64,000 nt of DNA, taken from the NCBI GenBank assembly GCA_947853665.1, contig CANTXF010000053.1:1-64000 (forward strand). The letters run 5' to 3'. Origin of the DNA: an uncultured Deferribacterales bacterium (GTDB taxonomy: Bacteria > Chrysiogenota > Deferribacteres > Deferribacterales > Mucispirillaceae). The notes below the pieces were generated by a model, which saw only the letters and a list, made by a program, of their open reading frames with translations, was not told where the DNA came from and searched no databases. This document shows, piece after piece, positions 32,085 through 41,309 of the stretch; the stretch's first letter is position 1; each line of letters begins with the position of its first letter. The translations under genes and the position numbers were made by a program.

Positions 32085-33140
32085 TCAACCGTCCTCGAAC
32101 ATATCCCGGCTCACCGGCTCGCCTCTTGAAATATCTCTGGCGGCTTTCCTGCCCACAACGCTTTCAAGGTATCTGGGGTGCATACCGCCGGACGGCCGTA
32201 TGGAGCGGATATCAGTATATTCTATTATCTTGCCCTTTTCAATATCCGATACGGCGTAAAGGGAGCGGGAAAACGCCCTGCCTCTCCGGGAAGCCGGCGT
32301 AAGCTCGTAGCGGACGGAGCCTAAAGCGGCTTCCGCCGTGCGCACCGCCTTTACCATGGCGGAAAAATCCTCCGGCGAGGCGGAAAAGGACGCGTCCGGG
32401 GAGTTTATGCTTTTATCAAGTATAAAATGCTTCTCTATTACGGAGGCCCCCAGCACGGCGGCGGCCACGGCCACGGCGTTATCTGTGGTGTGGTCGGAAA
32501 GCCCGGCGGAGACCCCGAACCTTTTAGCCATATCCGGTATGGTGCGCAGGTTGGCCTCCTCCGCGGGAGCGGGGTAGGAGCTGGTGCATTTAAGAAGCAC
32601 TATATCGCAGCATCCGGCTTCACGGCAGGCGGCCACGGCTTCTTCTATATCGGCCTTTTCCGCCACGCCCGTGGATATGAGCACGGGCTTTCCCTTAGAA
32701 GCGGCGTATTTTATAAGCGGAATGTCCGTTATCTCGAAAGAAGCTATCTTGTAGGCTGGCACGTTCATTTTTTCCAGAAAATCCACGGCCGTTTTATCGA
32801 AAGGGGAGGAGAAAAGAACAAGCCCCATTTTACCGGCGGCCTCTTTAAGAACGGGCTGCCACTCCCAGGGAGTATAGGCGGAAGAGTAAAGGTCGTAATA
32901 AGTTTTTCCGTCCCAGATGGAGCCGCCGGATATAGTAAATTCCGGGCGGGAGCATTTTATGGTGAGAGTGTCCGCCGTATAGGTCTGGAGCTTTACCGCG
33001 TCCGCCCCGGCGTTTTTGGCCGCTTCCATGGTTTTCAGAGCGGTCTCAAGGCTTCCTCCGTGGTTGGCGGAAAGCTCGGCTATAATAAAAGCCCTGCCCT
33101 CGTCCAGAGCAAAGCCGCCGATATTTATATTTTTTTTCAT
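32085..33140 (-). CDS. pseI: Pseudaminic acid synthase
   Basis: 351 aa. IIAELSANHGGSLETAL, DAVKLQTYTADT, LFSSPFDKTAVDFL and GLSDHTTD are NeuB-family motifs; the C-terminal SAF domain (residues about 285-345) is present. It condenses a 2,4-diacetamido-altrose type sugar with phosphoenolpyruvate to give pseudaminic acid. PseI rather than NeuB is chosen because PseB and PseC are in the same operon. Last gene of that operon. Confidence 0.87.
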   Translation of the reverse strand: MKKNINIGGFALDEGRAFIIAELSANHGGSLETALKTMEAAKNAGADAVKLQTYTADTLTIKCSRPEFTISGGSIWDGKTYYDLYSSAYTPWEWQPVLKEAAGKMGLVLFSSPFDKTAVDFLEKMNVPAYKIASFEITDIPLIKYAASKGKPVLISTGVAEKADIEEAVAACREAGCCDIVLLKCTSSYPAPAEEANLRTIPDMAKRFGVSAGLSDHTTDNAVAVAAAVLGASVIEKHFILDKSINSPDASFSASPEDFSAMVKAVRTAEAALGSVRYELTPASRRGRAFSRSLYAVSDIEKGKIIEYTDIRSIRPSGGMHPRYLESVVGRKAARDISRGEPVSRDMFEDG

Positions 33141-33146
33141 ACGTCC

Positions 33147-33671
33147 TCATCCTGCGGCGTTTAGCGGAAGCTCCCAGCAGAGCACGGTTACGGTTTCCCC
33201 GTCCCGCGTGAAGAACCGCCTTTTTTCCGCGTTCTCTTTATATCCCGCCCGTTCGATGGATCTTACGGAAGGAACGTTGAAAGAAAAAACCTCCGTCCTC
33301 AGAAGCTTCCACTTACCCCCCCCCACTGCGTAAGCGGCTTTTTCCGCAAGTTTAAGGAGCAGGGCGCCAACGCCTTTTTCGTTTTTTCTATTCCCCGCTT
33401 TATAGTAGCCCACATCCGCCGAAACTCCGTCGATACCCGTAAAGCTGATAACCCCCACGGGCCGCCCGTCCGGGCCGGACACGAGAAAATAGGCTCTGTC
33501 CTTCCTTTGGACGAGGCTTTTCACATAAGAGAAATGACTTTCCCTGTCTATCTCCCCGCAGGAGAAGGAATTGCGCCTTACTTCGGGAGCGTTGCGCCAG
33601 GAAAGCACGGCGGAAAGCTCGCCCTCGCAGCAGTCCGTAAAATTTTTCAGCAGAAATCCGTCTATCGTCAC
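33147..33671 (-). CDS. pseH: PseH-like GNAT N-acetyltransferase
   Basis: 174 aa GNAT fold: WRNAPEVRRNSFS near residue 25, and the acetyl-CoA loop region NRKNEKGVGALLLKLAE. PseH acetylates the C4 amine made by PseC using acetyl-CoA. Start overlaps the formyltransferase gene by 4 nt. A G9 tract (33316-33324) encodes AVGGGKW near residue 117, so the enzyme may switch on and off. Confidence 0.82.
   Translation of the reverse strand: MTIDGFLLKNFTDCCEGELSAVLSWRNAPEVRRNSFSCGEIDRESHFSYVKSLVQRKDRAYFLVSGPDGRPVGVISFTGIDGVSADVGYYKAGNRKNEKGVGALLLKLAEKAAYAVGGGKWKLLRTEVFSFNVPSVRSIERAGYKENAEKRRFFTRDGETVTVLCWELPLNAAG
33316..33324 (-). repeat. G9 homopolymer tract in pseH
   Basis: Nine G on the coding strand (GTG GGG GGG GGT). 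In frame here; a one-base slip truncates PseH at about two thirds. Confidence 0.9.
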
Positions 33672-34228
33672 AGGGCTTTTCCCGCAAGGTTTTCCACAGG
33701 AGTGTCGTAACCCAGACCGGAAAAAAGCCGCAGATATTTATCCTTGTCCTTCAATTTGTGCATTGAACCCTTTTCCCTTTGCGGTTTCCCCTCCAAAGAG
33801 CCTGAAAGCAGCGCCCCGGCGTTGTCGCAAAAAAGGGCGGTTATTTCTTCAATGAGCTTATCATAGCTGGTTTTAAGGGTCTCCCTTTCTCCGAAAACGA
33901 CTTCTTTCTGAATAAGGATCTCCCCGCCGTCCAGCTCCTCCGATACCCGGTGTATGGTAACGCCCTTTCTGGTGTTCTCCAGAAAGCTCCATAAGTTGGG
34001 GTCGGCGCCCTTATTCCACGGCAGAAAGGATATGTGCAGGTTTATTATTCTGCGGCCGTATTTCTCTATAATATCTGCCGGTATTATGTGCCTGTACCCG
34101 AAACTTATTATAAAATCCGCCCCGGAGCAGTCCGTTATCCTGTCCTCCGTTACGGAGCAAACGTGGCCGTCTTTTTCAAGGCGGCTTTCCAGCAGGCGGG
34201 CCTTATTTCCCAAAAGAAGTATATTCAC
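33668..34228 (-). CDS. Formyltransferase-family protein in the pseudaminic-acid operon
   Basis: 186 aa. IINLHISFLPWNKGADPNLW and VTIHRVSEELDGGEIL are the His and Asp blocks of folate-dependent formyltransferases. In sugar operons such enzymes N-formylate amino sugars. It occupies the place where PseG (the UDP-hydrolase) is often coded, and no PseG is visible in the window. Overlaps both neighbours by 4 nt, so it is made with the rest. The substrate is probably a 4-amino sugar or the final nonulosonate. Confidence 0.75.
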   Translation of the reverse strand: MNILLLGNKARLLESRLEKDGHVCSVTEDRITDCSGADFIISFGYRHIIPADIIEKYGRRIINLHISFLPWNKGADPNLWSFLENTRKGVTIHRVSEELDGGEILIQKEVVFGERETLKTSYDKLIEEITALFCDNAGALLSGSLEGKPQREKGSMHKLKDKDKYLRLFSGLGYDTPVENLAGKAL

Positions 34229-35031
34229 CGTTGTTTTCCGTTTTTTATGAGCTTTTCCGCGCGAAACATATTATGCAGTTTCAGCAGGCTGGCGGCTTCC
34301 TTCAGCTCCTCCTTTTCGTCCGTAAAGGCGTTCTTCTGATAAACGCCGTCGTTTATACGGGCAAGCCAGGGCCTTTCCCTGTAAAGGGCCGCAAGCTCCC
34401 GCCAGGAAAACCCGTCGGGCAGCAGATCGAATACGGCAAGAAGCGCCGTATAGTCCTCGTAAGTATCAAGAGTGACCCTTATTCCGGCAGACGGCTCGGA
34501 GGTAATATAATCGGCTTTTCTGTACCCGGCCGAGCGCCTTATATGCAGCGTGACGTGCTCCCTTATTTCGATGCGTTTTTCTTCCCTGTCGCTTCTGAAA
34601 AGGGCTTCGGCGGTAAAGGCCTCGGCGTCAGTCCCGTGGGGGAAGGTCCTTTTCTCCACGTTCGACGCGTAGTCGGAGCGGCTTTTTTCCAAGAGGGCGA
34701 TAACGCCGGATATTATTTCCGGGTCGGAGCAGGGGCAGTCGGACGTTATCCTCACCGCCGCGTCCAGACCGTATTGCCTGACGGCTCCGGCGTAGCGGGA
34801 AAGCACGTCGTCGAGGCTTCCCCTGTAAACGGCGGCTCCGTATTTCTCCGCCTCCCTTACAGTTTCGTCGTCCTCTTTCTCCGTGCTTGTGGCCACTATC
34901 ACAAGGGGCAGAGCTTTTTTACAGCGCTCTATCACGTTTCCCAGCACGGACCTTGTCCCCAGAGGCAGCATGATCTTTCCCGGCAGCCTGGAGGAAGAAA
35001 TGCGGGCCTGTATTATTATACCCGTATTCAT
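34225..35031 (-). CDS. SpsF-like nucleotidyltransferase (PseF role)
   Basis: 268 aa. The N-terminal IIIQARISSSRLPGKIM is the SpsF signature, related to CMP-KDO and CMP-sialate synthetases; ITSDCPCSDPEII is the acidic metal site. Probably activates the nonulosonic acid to a CMP form, replacing a standard NeuA-type PseF. The C-terminal 35 residues are a helical extension. Overlaps pseC and the formyltransferase gene by 4 nt each. Confidence 0.75.
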   Translation of the reverse strand: MNTGIIIQARISSSRLPGKIMLPLGTRSVLGNVIERCKKALPLVIVATSTEKEDDETVREAEKYGAAVYRGSLDDVLSRYAGAVRQYGLDAAVRITSDCPCSDPEIISGVIALLEKSRSDYASNVEKRTFPHGTDAEAFTAEALFRSDREEKRIEIREHVTLHIRRSAGYRKADYITSEPSAGIRVTLDTYEDYTALLAVFDLLPDGFSWRELAALYRERPWLARINDGVYQKNAFTDEKEELKEAASLLKLHNMFRAEKLIKNGKQR

Positions 35032-36179
35032 ATAAGCGCTTCCGCCGCTTCCTTTACGGACCTTACGACGAATTCCGCGTCGCTTTCCGTCATTTTGGGA
35101 TATATGGGGATAGAAAGCTCCCGGCGGTAAAAATCGTAGGCAAGGGGAGTGTCGCCGCGGCTGTAACCCATATTCTCATAATAGGGGTGCCTGTTTACCG
35201 GCATATAATGTATCTGGCATATTACGCCGGTATCTTTTAATATCCTGTAAGCCTTGTCCCTCATTTCCCCCGTTTTGAATATAAGGGGAAAAAGATGATA
35301 AGCGTGGCGGAAGCCTTCCGGCTCCGGCTGCATGGAAAAAGCCTCCTCGCCGCGAAAGCTCTCTCTGTAAAGGGAGGCTATCTCCCTGCGCCTTTCAAGG
35401 AAATCATCCAGGCGGTCAAGCTGGGAAACACCCAGAGCGGCGCTTATTTCCGTCATTCTGTAATTGTTGCCCAGAAAGCGCATTTCATGGTAACAGGGGC
35501 TGTCGGGAACGTCGGCGAAAAAATGTCTGTCGATACCGTGGCTGCGCAGGTTTCCTGCCCGGCGGCGAAGCATAAGGCTCTCCATAGCGACGGCGCCGCC
35601 TTCCCCAGTGGTTATATGCTTTACCGGGTGGAAGCTGAAAACAGCCGCGTCCGAATATTTGCAGGAGCCTATCCTTTCGCCGTCTATGGCCGCCCCGAGA
35701 GCATGGCAGGCGTCCTCCACAACTTTAAGGCCGCGCCTGTCCGCAATGTCCCTAATCGCCTTCATATCGCAGGGAAGCCCGGCGTAATGCACGGGGACTA
35801 TTATCTTTGTTCTGGGCGTTACCGCCGCCTCTATTTTATTTACGTCCATAAGGCCCGTTTCCGGGTCTATATCCACAAACACGGGCTTTGCCCCAGTATA
35901 AAGGGCGGCGTTTGCCGTGGCGGCGAAAGTTATGGGGGTGGTTATTATCTCGTCGCCGGGTTTAAGCTCCATAAGCATATAGGCTATATGCAGGGCCGCA
36001 GTGCCGGAGGAAACGGCCGCGGCGTTTTTCGCCCCCACGGCGGCGGCAAATTTTCTCTCGAATTCGGGGACCGTCTCCCCTTGAGTCAGAAAATCGGATT
36101 TTAACACCCTGACCGCGGCCTCTATATCCGCCTCGTTTATCCACTGCTTTCCGTAGGGGATCGTCTTTTTGCCTTTCAT
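35028..36179 (-). CDS. pseC: PseC aminotransferase (UDP-4-amino-4,6-dideoxy sugar)
   Basis: 383 aa, DegT/DnrJ/EryC1 family. AAVSSGTAALHIAYML, VEDACHALGA and the PLP-Lys site FSFHPVKHITTGEGGA are present. It adds the C4 amine to the 4-keto sugar made by PseB. Length and motifs match PseC. 4-nt overlap with pseB. Confidence 0.9.
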   Translation of the reverse strand: MKGKKTIPYGKQWINEADIEAAVRVLKSDFLTQGETVPEFERKFAAAVGAKNAAAVSSGTAALHIAYMLMELKPGDEIITTPITFAATANAALYTGAKPVFVDIDPETGLMDVNKIEAAVTPRTKIIVPVHYAGLPCDMKAIRDIADRRGLKVVEDACHALGAAIDGERIGSCKYSDAAVFSFHPVKHITTGEGGAVAMESLMLRRRAGNLRSHGIDRHFFADVPDSPCYHEMRFLGNNYRMTEISAALGVSQLDRLDDFLERRREIASLYRESFRGEEAFSMQPEPEGFRHAYHLFPLIFKTGEMRDKAYRILKDTGVICQIHYMPVNRHPYYENMGYSRGDTPLAYDFYRRELSIPIYPKMTESDAEFVVRSVKEAAEALI

Positions 36180-37171
36180 TTGGTTCTCTTGATATATTCC
36201 CTTGCTTCTTCCGCCATTTTAAGCAGGTATTCCGGCGAAAGCCTGTCCGGGTTCGTATCGCTGGAATAGCAGAAGCCTTCGGACAGGGGCCTGCCTTCCT
36301 CCCCGGCGGGATCGCTCCAGGGCAGAAACTCCGGGATTATCCTGTAATGGTCGGAATATTCCAGCGTATGGCGGGCGTCGTCCGAGGGTATCATTATCTC
36401 GTGCATTTTTTCGCCGGGGCGTATGCCTACGATTTTTATCCTGCAGCCGGGGCCTATCGTCTTGGCAAAATCCCCCATAGTCATGGAAGGTATCTTAGGC
36501 ACGAATATTTCCCCGCCGCTCATTCTGTCAAAAGCCTTTATCACAAGCTCTATCGCCTGCTCTATGGTTATCCAGAACCGGGTCATATCCGGGTTTGTGA
36601 TGGTAAGCTCGCCTTTTTCCGCCTCCTCGAGAAAAAGCGGAAGAACGGAGCCGCGGCTTCCCAAAACGTTGCCGTAGCGCACCACGCAGAACCGCGTCGC
36701 CCTGCCTCCGGCGTAGGAATTGCCCGCCACGAACAGCTTATCGGAGGCCAGCTTTGTGGCCCCGTACAGGTTTATTGGGTTTGCCGCCTTATCGGTGGAA
36801 AGGGCCACGACCTTTTTCACGCCGTTATCTATGGCCGCCTCTATCACGTTCTGAGCGCCCATAATATTTGTCTTTATGGCTTCAAAAGGGTTGTATTCCG
36901 CCGCTACCACCTGCTTGGAAGCCGCGGCGTGCACCACGTAATCCACGCCGTAAAAGGCCCGCATGAGCCTGTCCCTGTCTCTTACGTCCCCGATAAACAT
37001 ACGAAGCTGCTTTATATCGGAGCAGTCTCTCGCCATCTGATATTGCTTATATTCGTCTCTGGAAAAAATGATTATTCTGGCCGGGTCGTAATTATCCGCG
37101 AGGAAGCGGACGAATTTTTTTCCGAAAGTGCCGGTGCCGCCCGTTACAAGAACGGATTTTCCGTCGAACAT
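36176..37171 (-). CDS. pseB: PseB UDP-GlcNAc 4,6-dehydratase (5-inverting)
   Basis: 331 aa. TGGTGTFGKKFV (Rossmann loop), IIFSRDEYKQYQM, VVALSTDKAANPINLYGATKLASDKLF (catalytic Asp-Lys and YxxxK) are diagnostic of PseB/FlaA1. First step of pseudaminic-acid synthesis and first gene of a tightly overlapping six-gene operon. Confidence 0.93.
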   Translation of the reverse strand: MFDGKSVLVTGGTGTFGKKFVRFLADNYDPARIIIFSRDEYKQYQMARDCSDIKQLRMFIGDVRDRDRLMRAFYGVDYVVHAAASKQVVAAEYNPFEAIKTNIMGAQNVIEAAIDNGVKKVVALSTDKAANPINLYGATKLASDKLFVAGNSYAGGRATRFCVVRYGNVLGSRGSVLPLFLEEAEKGELTITNPDMTRFWITIEQAIELVIKAFDRMSGGEIFVPKIPSMTMGDFAKTIGPGCRIKIVGIRPGEKMHEIMIPSDDARHTLEYSDHYRIIPEFLPWSDPAGEEGRPLSEGFCYSSDTNPDRLSPEYLLKMAEEAREYIKRTK

Positions 37172-37262
37172 CTTACCTGTCTCCGCGCTCCGCCTTAACG
37201 GCGGGCAAATATTTCCCCCAGTAAGGCATCAACGAGCTGTTAATTATATAAGGAAAGGCCCT

Positions 37263-39407
37263 TCAGCCCTGCCTTACGGATATGACCCCTTTTTCGGAGC
37301 GGATCCTTGCCGTAAGCTGGTCCGCCTGGGCTTTGCCGGTGACCCTTACGGTAAAATCCATCTGGGCTATGCCCGCCCCGTTGCTCTTTACGTTCATCTC
37401 ATATATATTGAGGCCCATATCCTTGATTATCGTAGATATAGCAATAAACATGCCAGGTTTATCTTCCACATAGGTATTATATTTTACCGGCGCCGTGTAC
37501 GCTTTCGTGTCGTCCCAGGCCACGTCCACTATGCGTTCGTCGTTTCTGGCAAGCCTTATAAGGTTAGGGCAGTCCGCCTTGTGAACCACTATGCCGCGGC
37601 CCGTGCTTATATATCCCTTAACCTCGTCGCCGGGCAGAGGGCTGCAGCAGCGGGCGGTCTTCATCATCATGTTGTCTATGCCGCTTATCTTAAAAGGCTC
37701 CGCTTTAGCGCCCTGAGGATGCTTATGGACTTCCTGCTCCGCTCTTTCGTCCCCGGAGCCGTCGAAAAGGTGCAGCACCTTACGGGGCGAGATCTGGCCG
37801 AAGCCCACGTTCGCTATAAGCTCGTCCGAGCTGCGCAGGGTAAATTTTTCAAGGGCTTTTTTAAGGTTTTTATCGTCCTCTAGTATTTTCTCGTAATCAA
37901 GGCCGGACGCCTTAAACTCCTTGGAAAGAAGCTCCCGGCCTGTAAAAACGGCCCTTTCCATATCCTTTTTGCGCAGATAGGCGCTTATGCGCGAGCGGGC
38001 CCGGCTCGTTTTTGCTATATTGAGCCAGTCCTTCCTGGGTTCCTGGGTCTGGGACGTGAGTATTTCCACCTTATCCCCGGAGTGAAGGTGGGCTTTAAGA
38101 GGCACTATCCTGCCGTTTACCTTGGCCCCCACGCAGCGTGAGCCTACCTCCGAATGTATGGCGTAGGCGAAATCTATGGGGGTGGAATCTTCCGGTAGCT
38201 CCACAACGTGGCCTTTAGGCGTAAAAACGTATATCTGCTTCTGGAGTACGTCCTCTTTAAGAGTGTTCACAAAATCCGTGGGGGCCTGGTTGCGTATGTC
38301 GTCCTCAAGTATTTTTCGGAGCCATACGAAGCGCCTGTCCTCCTTGGGGTCGAACACCTTGCCTTCCTTATACCTCCAGTGGGCGGCGATGCCCTCCTCG
38401 GCGATTTTGTGCATTTCCCAGGTGCGTATCTGGAATTCCACCATCATAGCGCCGGGGCCCATTACCGTGGTATGTATGGACTGGTACATATTGGCCTTGG
38501 GGTTTGCTATATAATCCTTTATTTTATGGGGAATAGGCGTCCACAGGGAATGTATGACCCCCAGGGCGGAATAGCAGGAAGCCTTGTCGTCTACTATTAT
38601 GCGCAGAGCCAGAAGGTCATAGAGATCCTCGAAAGTGGTCTGCTTTTTTATCATTTTGGAATATATGCTGTAAAAATGCTTAGGCCTGCCGGATATTTCG
38701 CACTTTATATTGGCCTTTTCAAGGGCGGTCTTGGCGATGTCCTTCACTTCGCTGAGATACTGCTCCCTCTCCGTGCGCTTCATCTTTACTTTCTGATGTA
38801 TTTCGTAATATTCGTCCGGGTTCAGTATGCGGAAGGACCTGTCCTCAAGCTCCCACTTTATCCATGAAATACCGAGCCTGTGGGCAAGGGGGGCGTATAT
38901 GTCCATCGTTTCCCTTGCTATGCGCTTCTGCTTGTCCTCCCGCAGGCTGTCTATCGTGCGCATATTATGCAGCCTGTCCGCCAGCTTTATTATTATGACC
39001 CTTACGTCGTCGCTCATGGATATGAGCATCTTCCTGAAAGATTCGGCCTGCTTCTCCTCTTTGGACTGAAAGGGTATCTTGCTTATCTTTGAAACGGCCT
39101 CCACGAGAAAGGCCACGTCCCGGCCGAACATATCGGCTATAAACTCGTAGGTGGCGTCCGTGTCCTCTATGGTGTCGTGGAGAAGGCCAGCGACGATGGA
39201 ATCCATATCCATGTTCATTTCCGCCAGTATATAGGCCACGTTCAGCGGGTGGGAAAGGTAGGCCTCCCCGCTCTGGCGAAGCTGGCCCCGGTGCTGCTGG
39301 GCGGCGTACACATAGCCCTTATGCAGCTTTTCTATGTTTGCATTGGGGTTGTTTTTAAGTATAAGGTCCTGAATATCCATCAGGCGTATTACTTTCGGTA
39401 TGCTCAT
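37263..39407 (-). CDS. RelA/SpoT bifunctional (p)ppGpp synthetase/hydrolase
   Basis: 714 aa. The HD hydrolase domain is intact (H39, H53, H77-D78 in HDTIEDT), followed by the synthetase domain (YDLLALRIIVDD near 270), TGS domain (VFTPKGHVVELP near 395) and C-terminal ACT domain. An intact HD site argues for a bifunctional Rel/SpoT enzyme setting the stringent-response level. Its start overlaps the recJ stop. Confidence 0.93.
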   Translation of the reverse strand: MSIPKVIRLMDIQDLILKNNPNANIEKLHKGYVYAAQQHRGQLRQSGEAYLSHPLNVAYILAEMNMDMDSIVAGLLHDTIEDTDATYEFIADMFGRDVAFLVEAVSKISKIPFQSKEEKQAESFRKMLISMSDDVRVIIIKLADRLHNMRTIDSLREDKQKRIARETMDIYAPLAHRLGISWIKWELEDRSFRILNPDEYYEIHQKVKMKRTEREQYLSEVKDIAKTALEKANIKCEISGRPKHFYSIYSKMIKKQTTFEDLYDLLALRIIVDDKASCYSALGVIHSLWTPIPHKIKDYIANPKANMYQSIHTTVMGPGAMMVEFQIRTWEMHKIAEEGIAAHWRYKEGKVFDPKEDRRFVWLRKILEDDIRNQAPTDFVNTLKEDVLQKQIYVFTPKGHVVELPEDSTPIDFAYAIHSEVGSRCVGAKVNGRIVPLKAHLHSGDKVEILTSQTQEPRKDWLNIAKTSRARSRISAYLRKKDMERAVFTGRELLSKEFKASGLDYEKILEDDKNLKKALEKFTLRSSDELIANVGFGQISPRKVLHLFDGSGDERAEQEVHKHPQGAKAEPFKISGIDNMMMKTARCCSPLPGDEVKGYISTGRGIVVHKADCPNLIRLARNDERIVDVAWDDTKAYTAPVKYNTYVEDKPGMFIAISTIIKDMGLNIYEMNVKSNGAGIAQMDFTVRVTGKAQADQLTARIRSEKGVISVRQG

Positions 39408-41176
39408 ACGGGTCCGCCGCTTCTTTTTATGTCTTTAAGGCAGAGCTGGACGTTTTCCTCTCCCCGCCATTTGTTTACGGTAAGGGTAAAAGCTATGTCG
39501 AAAGGCCCCTTTTCCGCCATAAGGTCTTTATATTCCTTCATATTGTACCCGATGCTGTCAAAAACTGCGCCGTCCTTCTCAAAACAGCATTTCAGATGGG
39601 CGTTTTCCTTTCCCACAAAGGATTCGCCGCTGTGTTTGCCCACGCCCTTCATAGCGAATACCGGCTCCTTGTTGCCCGCCCCGTAAGGCTCCAGCCGCGA
39701 AAGCCACCCGAGAAGGCCCATATTTATATCTTCCGCGTCCAGAAAGGCGTCTATATTTATTTCCGGTATAAAGTCGTCATCCGTAAGGGCTTCCTTAACC
39801 GTTTCGTCGAACCTGTCCCTCAGCTCCTCTATCCTGTCGGGAGCGACTTTAAGCCCGGCGGCGTATTTATGCCCCCCGAAGGAAAGCAGCGTGTCAGAAA
39901 CGGCCTGAAGCCCGTTATAAAGATGAAAGCAGGGTATGCTCCTTGCGGAGCCTTTATAGGCGTCTCCGTCCGCCGTAAGGATCACCGTGGGCCTGAAATA
40001 CCTGTCCACCACGCGGGAAGCCACTATGCCTATTACTCCGGGATGCCAGTTTTTTGAATACAGCACTATGCCACGCCGCTTTTCCGCAAGGCGGCCGGAA
40101 TCTATCATATCGAAGGTTTCCTTCATTATTTCCCGCTCTATGGCCTGGCGGTATCTGTTTTCGCTGTCCAGCTCCAGAGCCAGCTTTCTGGCTTCCGCCC
40201 TGTCGGAAGTTATGAGCAGGCGCAGGCTCTTGTCGGAGCTTCCCATGCGCCCGACGGCGTTTATTCTGGGCGCAAGCTGAAAGCCGACGTGGGATGTGCG
40301 CATATGCTCCGCGCCCATGCCGGTAACGTTTTTAAGCTCGTCGATGCCGGTGCGTATATTATTTCCCGACATCATGGAAAGCCCGTGGTTCACTATTATC
40401 CTGTTTTCTCCCGTTATGGGCACAACGTCCGCCACGGTGCCGAGGGTGATTATATCGAGAAAGCTCTTTATATTGGGCGGCTCCCCCTTAAAAAAGCCGC
40501 GCTGCCTTAAAACGTACCGCAGGGCCATTATCACTTTAAAAGCGACGCCCACTCCGGAAAGGCTTTTAAACGAATACGTATCGCCCCGCTGCATGGGGTT
40601 TATTATGGCCCATGCTTTTTTGGGTATGTTTTCCGAGGGCTGGTGGTGGTCGGTTATTATAACGTCGAGGCCGCAAGAGGCGGCGGCTTCGACCTCTTTT
40701 TCCGCCCCTATGCCGCAGTCCACCGTCACGAGCAGTTTTACCCCCCGGGAAGCTATATCGGAGACGGCATCATTATTAAGGCCGTAGCCTTCCTCAAGCC
40801 TGTTGGGAATATAATATACGACGTCCGCCCCAAGTTTTTTAAGAAACAGATATAGGGCGGCGGTGGAGGTTATGCCGTCTACGTCGTAATCGCCGTAAAT
40901 ACATATCCTTTCACGCCTCTCCACCGCGTCGGCCAGGCGGGAGGCGGCTTTATCCATGTTCATAAGCCCGAAAGGGTTGAGCAGGGCGCTTAAAGGCATA
41001 TTTAAAAATACCTCCAGCTCCTGCCTGGATTCTATGCCCTTTTTGGCTATGATCTCCGCCACCGGGCGCGGAACGCCGCTCCAGGACGCCACGTCCGCGG
41101 CTTTTCCGCCGTCGGCCGGAACGTATATCCATCTGTATCTGTCGCTTTTAAAAATTTCCCTTTTGTCGGCAATCAT
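39404..41176 (-). CDS. recJ: Single-stranded-DNA exonuclease RecJ
   Basis: About 590 aa from ATG 41176 (an ATG at 41197 is also possible). GDYDVDGITSTAALYLFL, VTVDCGIG and ITDHHQPSENIP are the DHH-family motifs; the DHHA1 part has SFGGHKYAAGL. It degrades 5' ssDNA ends in recombination repair. Paired with rel by a 4-nt overlap. Confidence 0.92.
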   Translation of the reverse strand: MIADKREIFKSDRYRWIYVPADGGKAADVASWSGVPRPVAEIIAKKGIESRQELEVFLNMPLSALLNPFGLMNMDKAASRLADAVERRERICIYGDYDVDGITSTAALYLFLKKLGADVVYYIPNRLEEGYGLNNDAVSDIASRGVKLLVTVDCGIGAEKEVEAAASCGLDVIITDHHQPSENIPKKAWAIINPMQRGDTYSFKSLSGVGVAFKVIMALRYVLRQRGFFKGEPPNIKSFLDIITLGTVADVVPITGENRIIVNHGLSMMSGNNIRTGIDELKNVTGMGAEHMRTSHVGFQLAPRINAVGRMGSSDKSLRLLITSDRAEARKLALELDSENRYRQAIEREIMKETFDMIDSGRLAEKRRGIVLYSKNWHPGVIGIVASRVVDRYFRPTVILTADGDAYKGSARSIPCFHLYNGLQAVSDTLLSFGGHKYAAGLKVAPDRIEELRDRFDETVKEALTDDDFIPEINIDAFLDAEDINMGLLGWLSRLEPYGAGNKEPVFAMKGVGKHSGESFVGKENAHLKCCFEKDGAVFDSIGYNMKEYKDLMAEKGPFDIAFTLTVNKWRGEENVQLCLKDIKRSGGPV

Positions 41177-41248
41177 AATTATCCGTTTATGATACAATGA
41201 TTTTTATAAAAATCGATAGGAAAAAATAAAAAAGACAGGCCCGTATAT

Positions 41249-41282
41249 AATAAAAAAGCCGGGGGCTTTTAACGCCCCCGGC
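41249..41282 (-). terminator. Terminator of the chemoreceptor gene
   Basis: Stem GCCGGGGGC (41258-41266) with GCCCCCGGC (41274-41282); on the - strand it is followed by a T run. Confidence 0.85.
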
Positions 41283-41309
41283 GTCCGGGCCCGCTTAAAG
41301 GCCGGTAAA

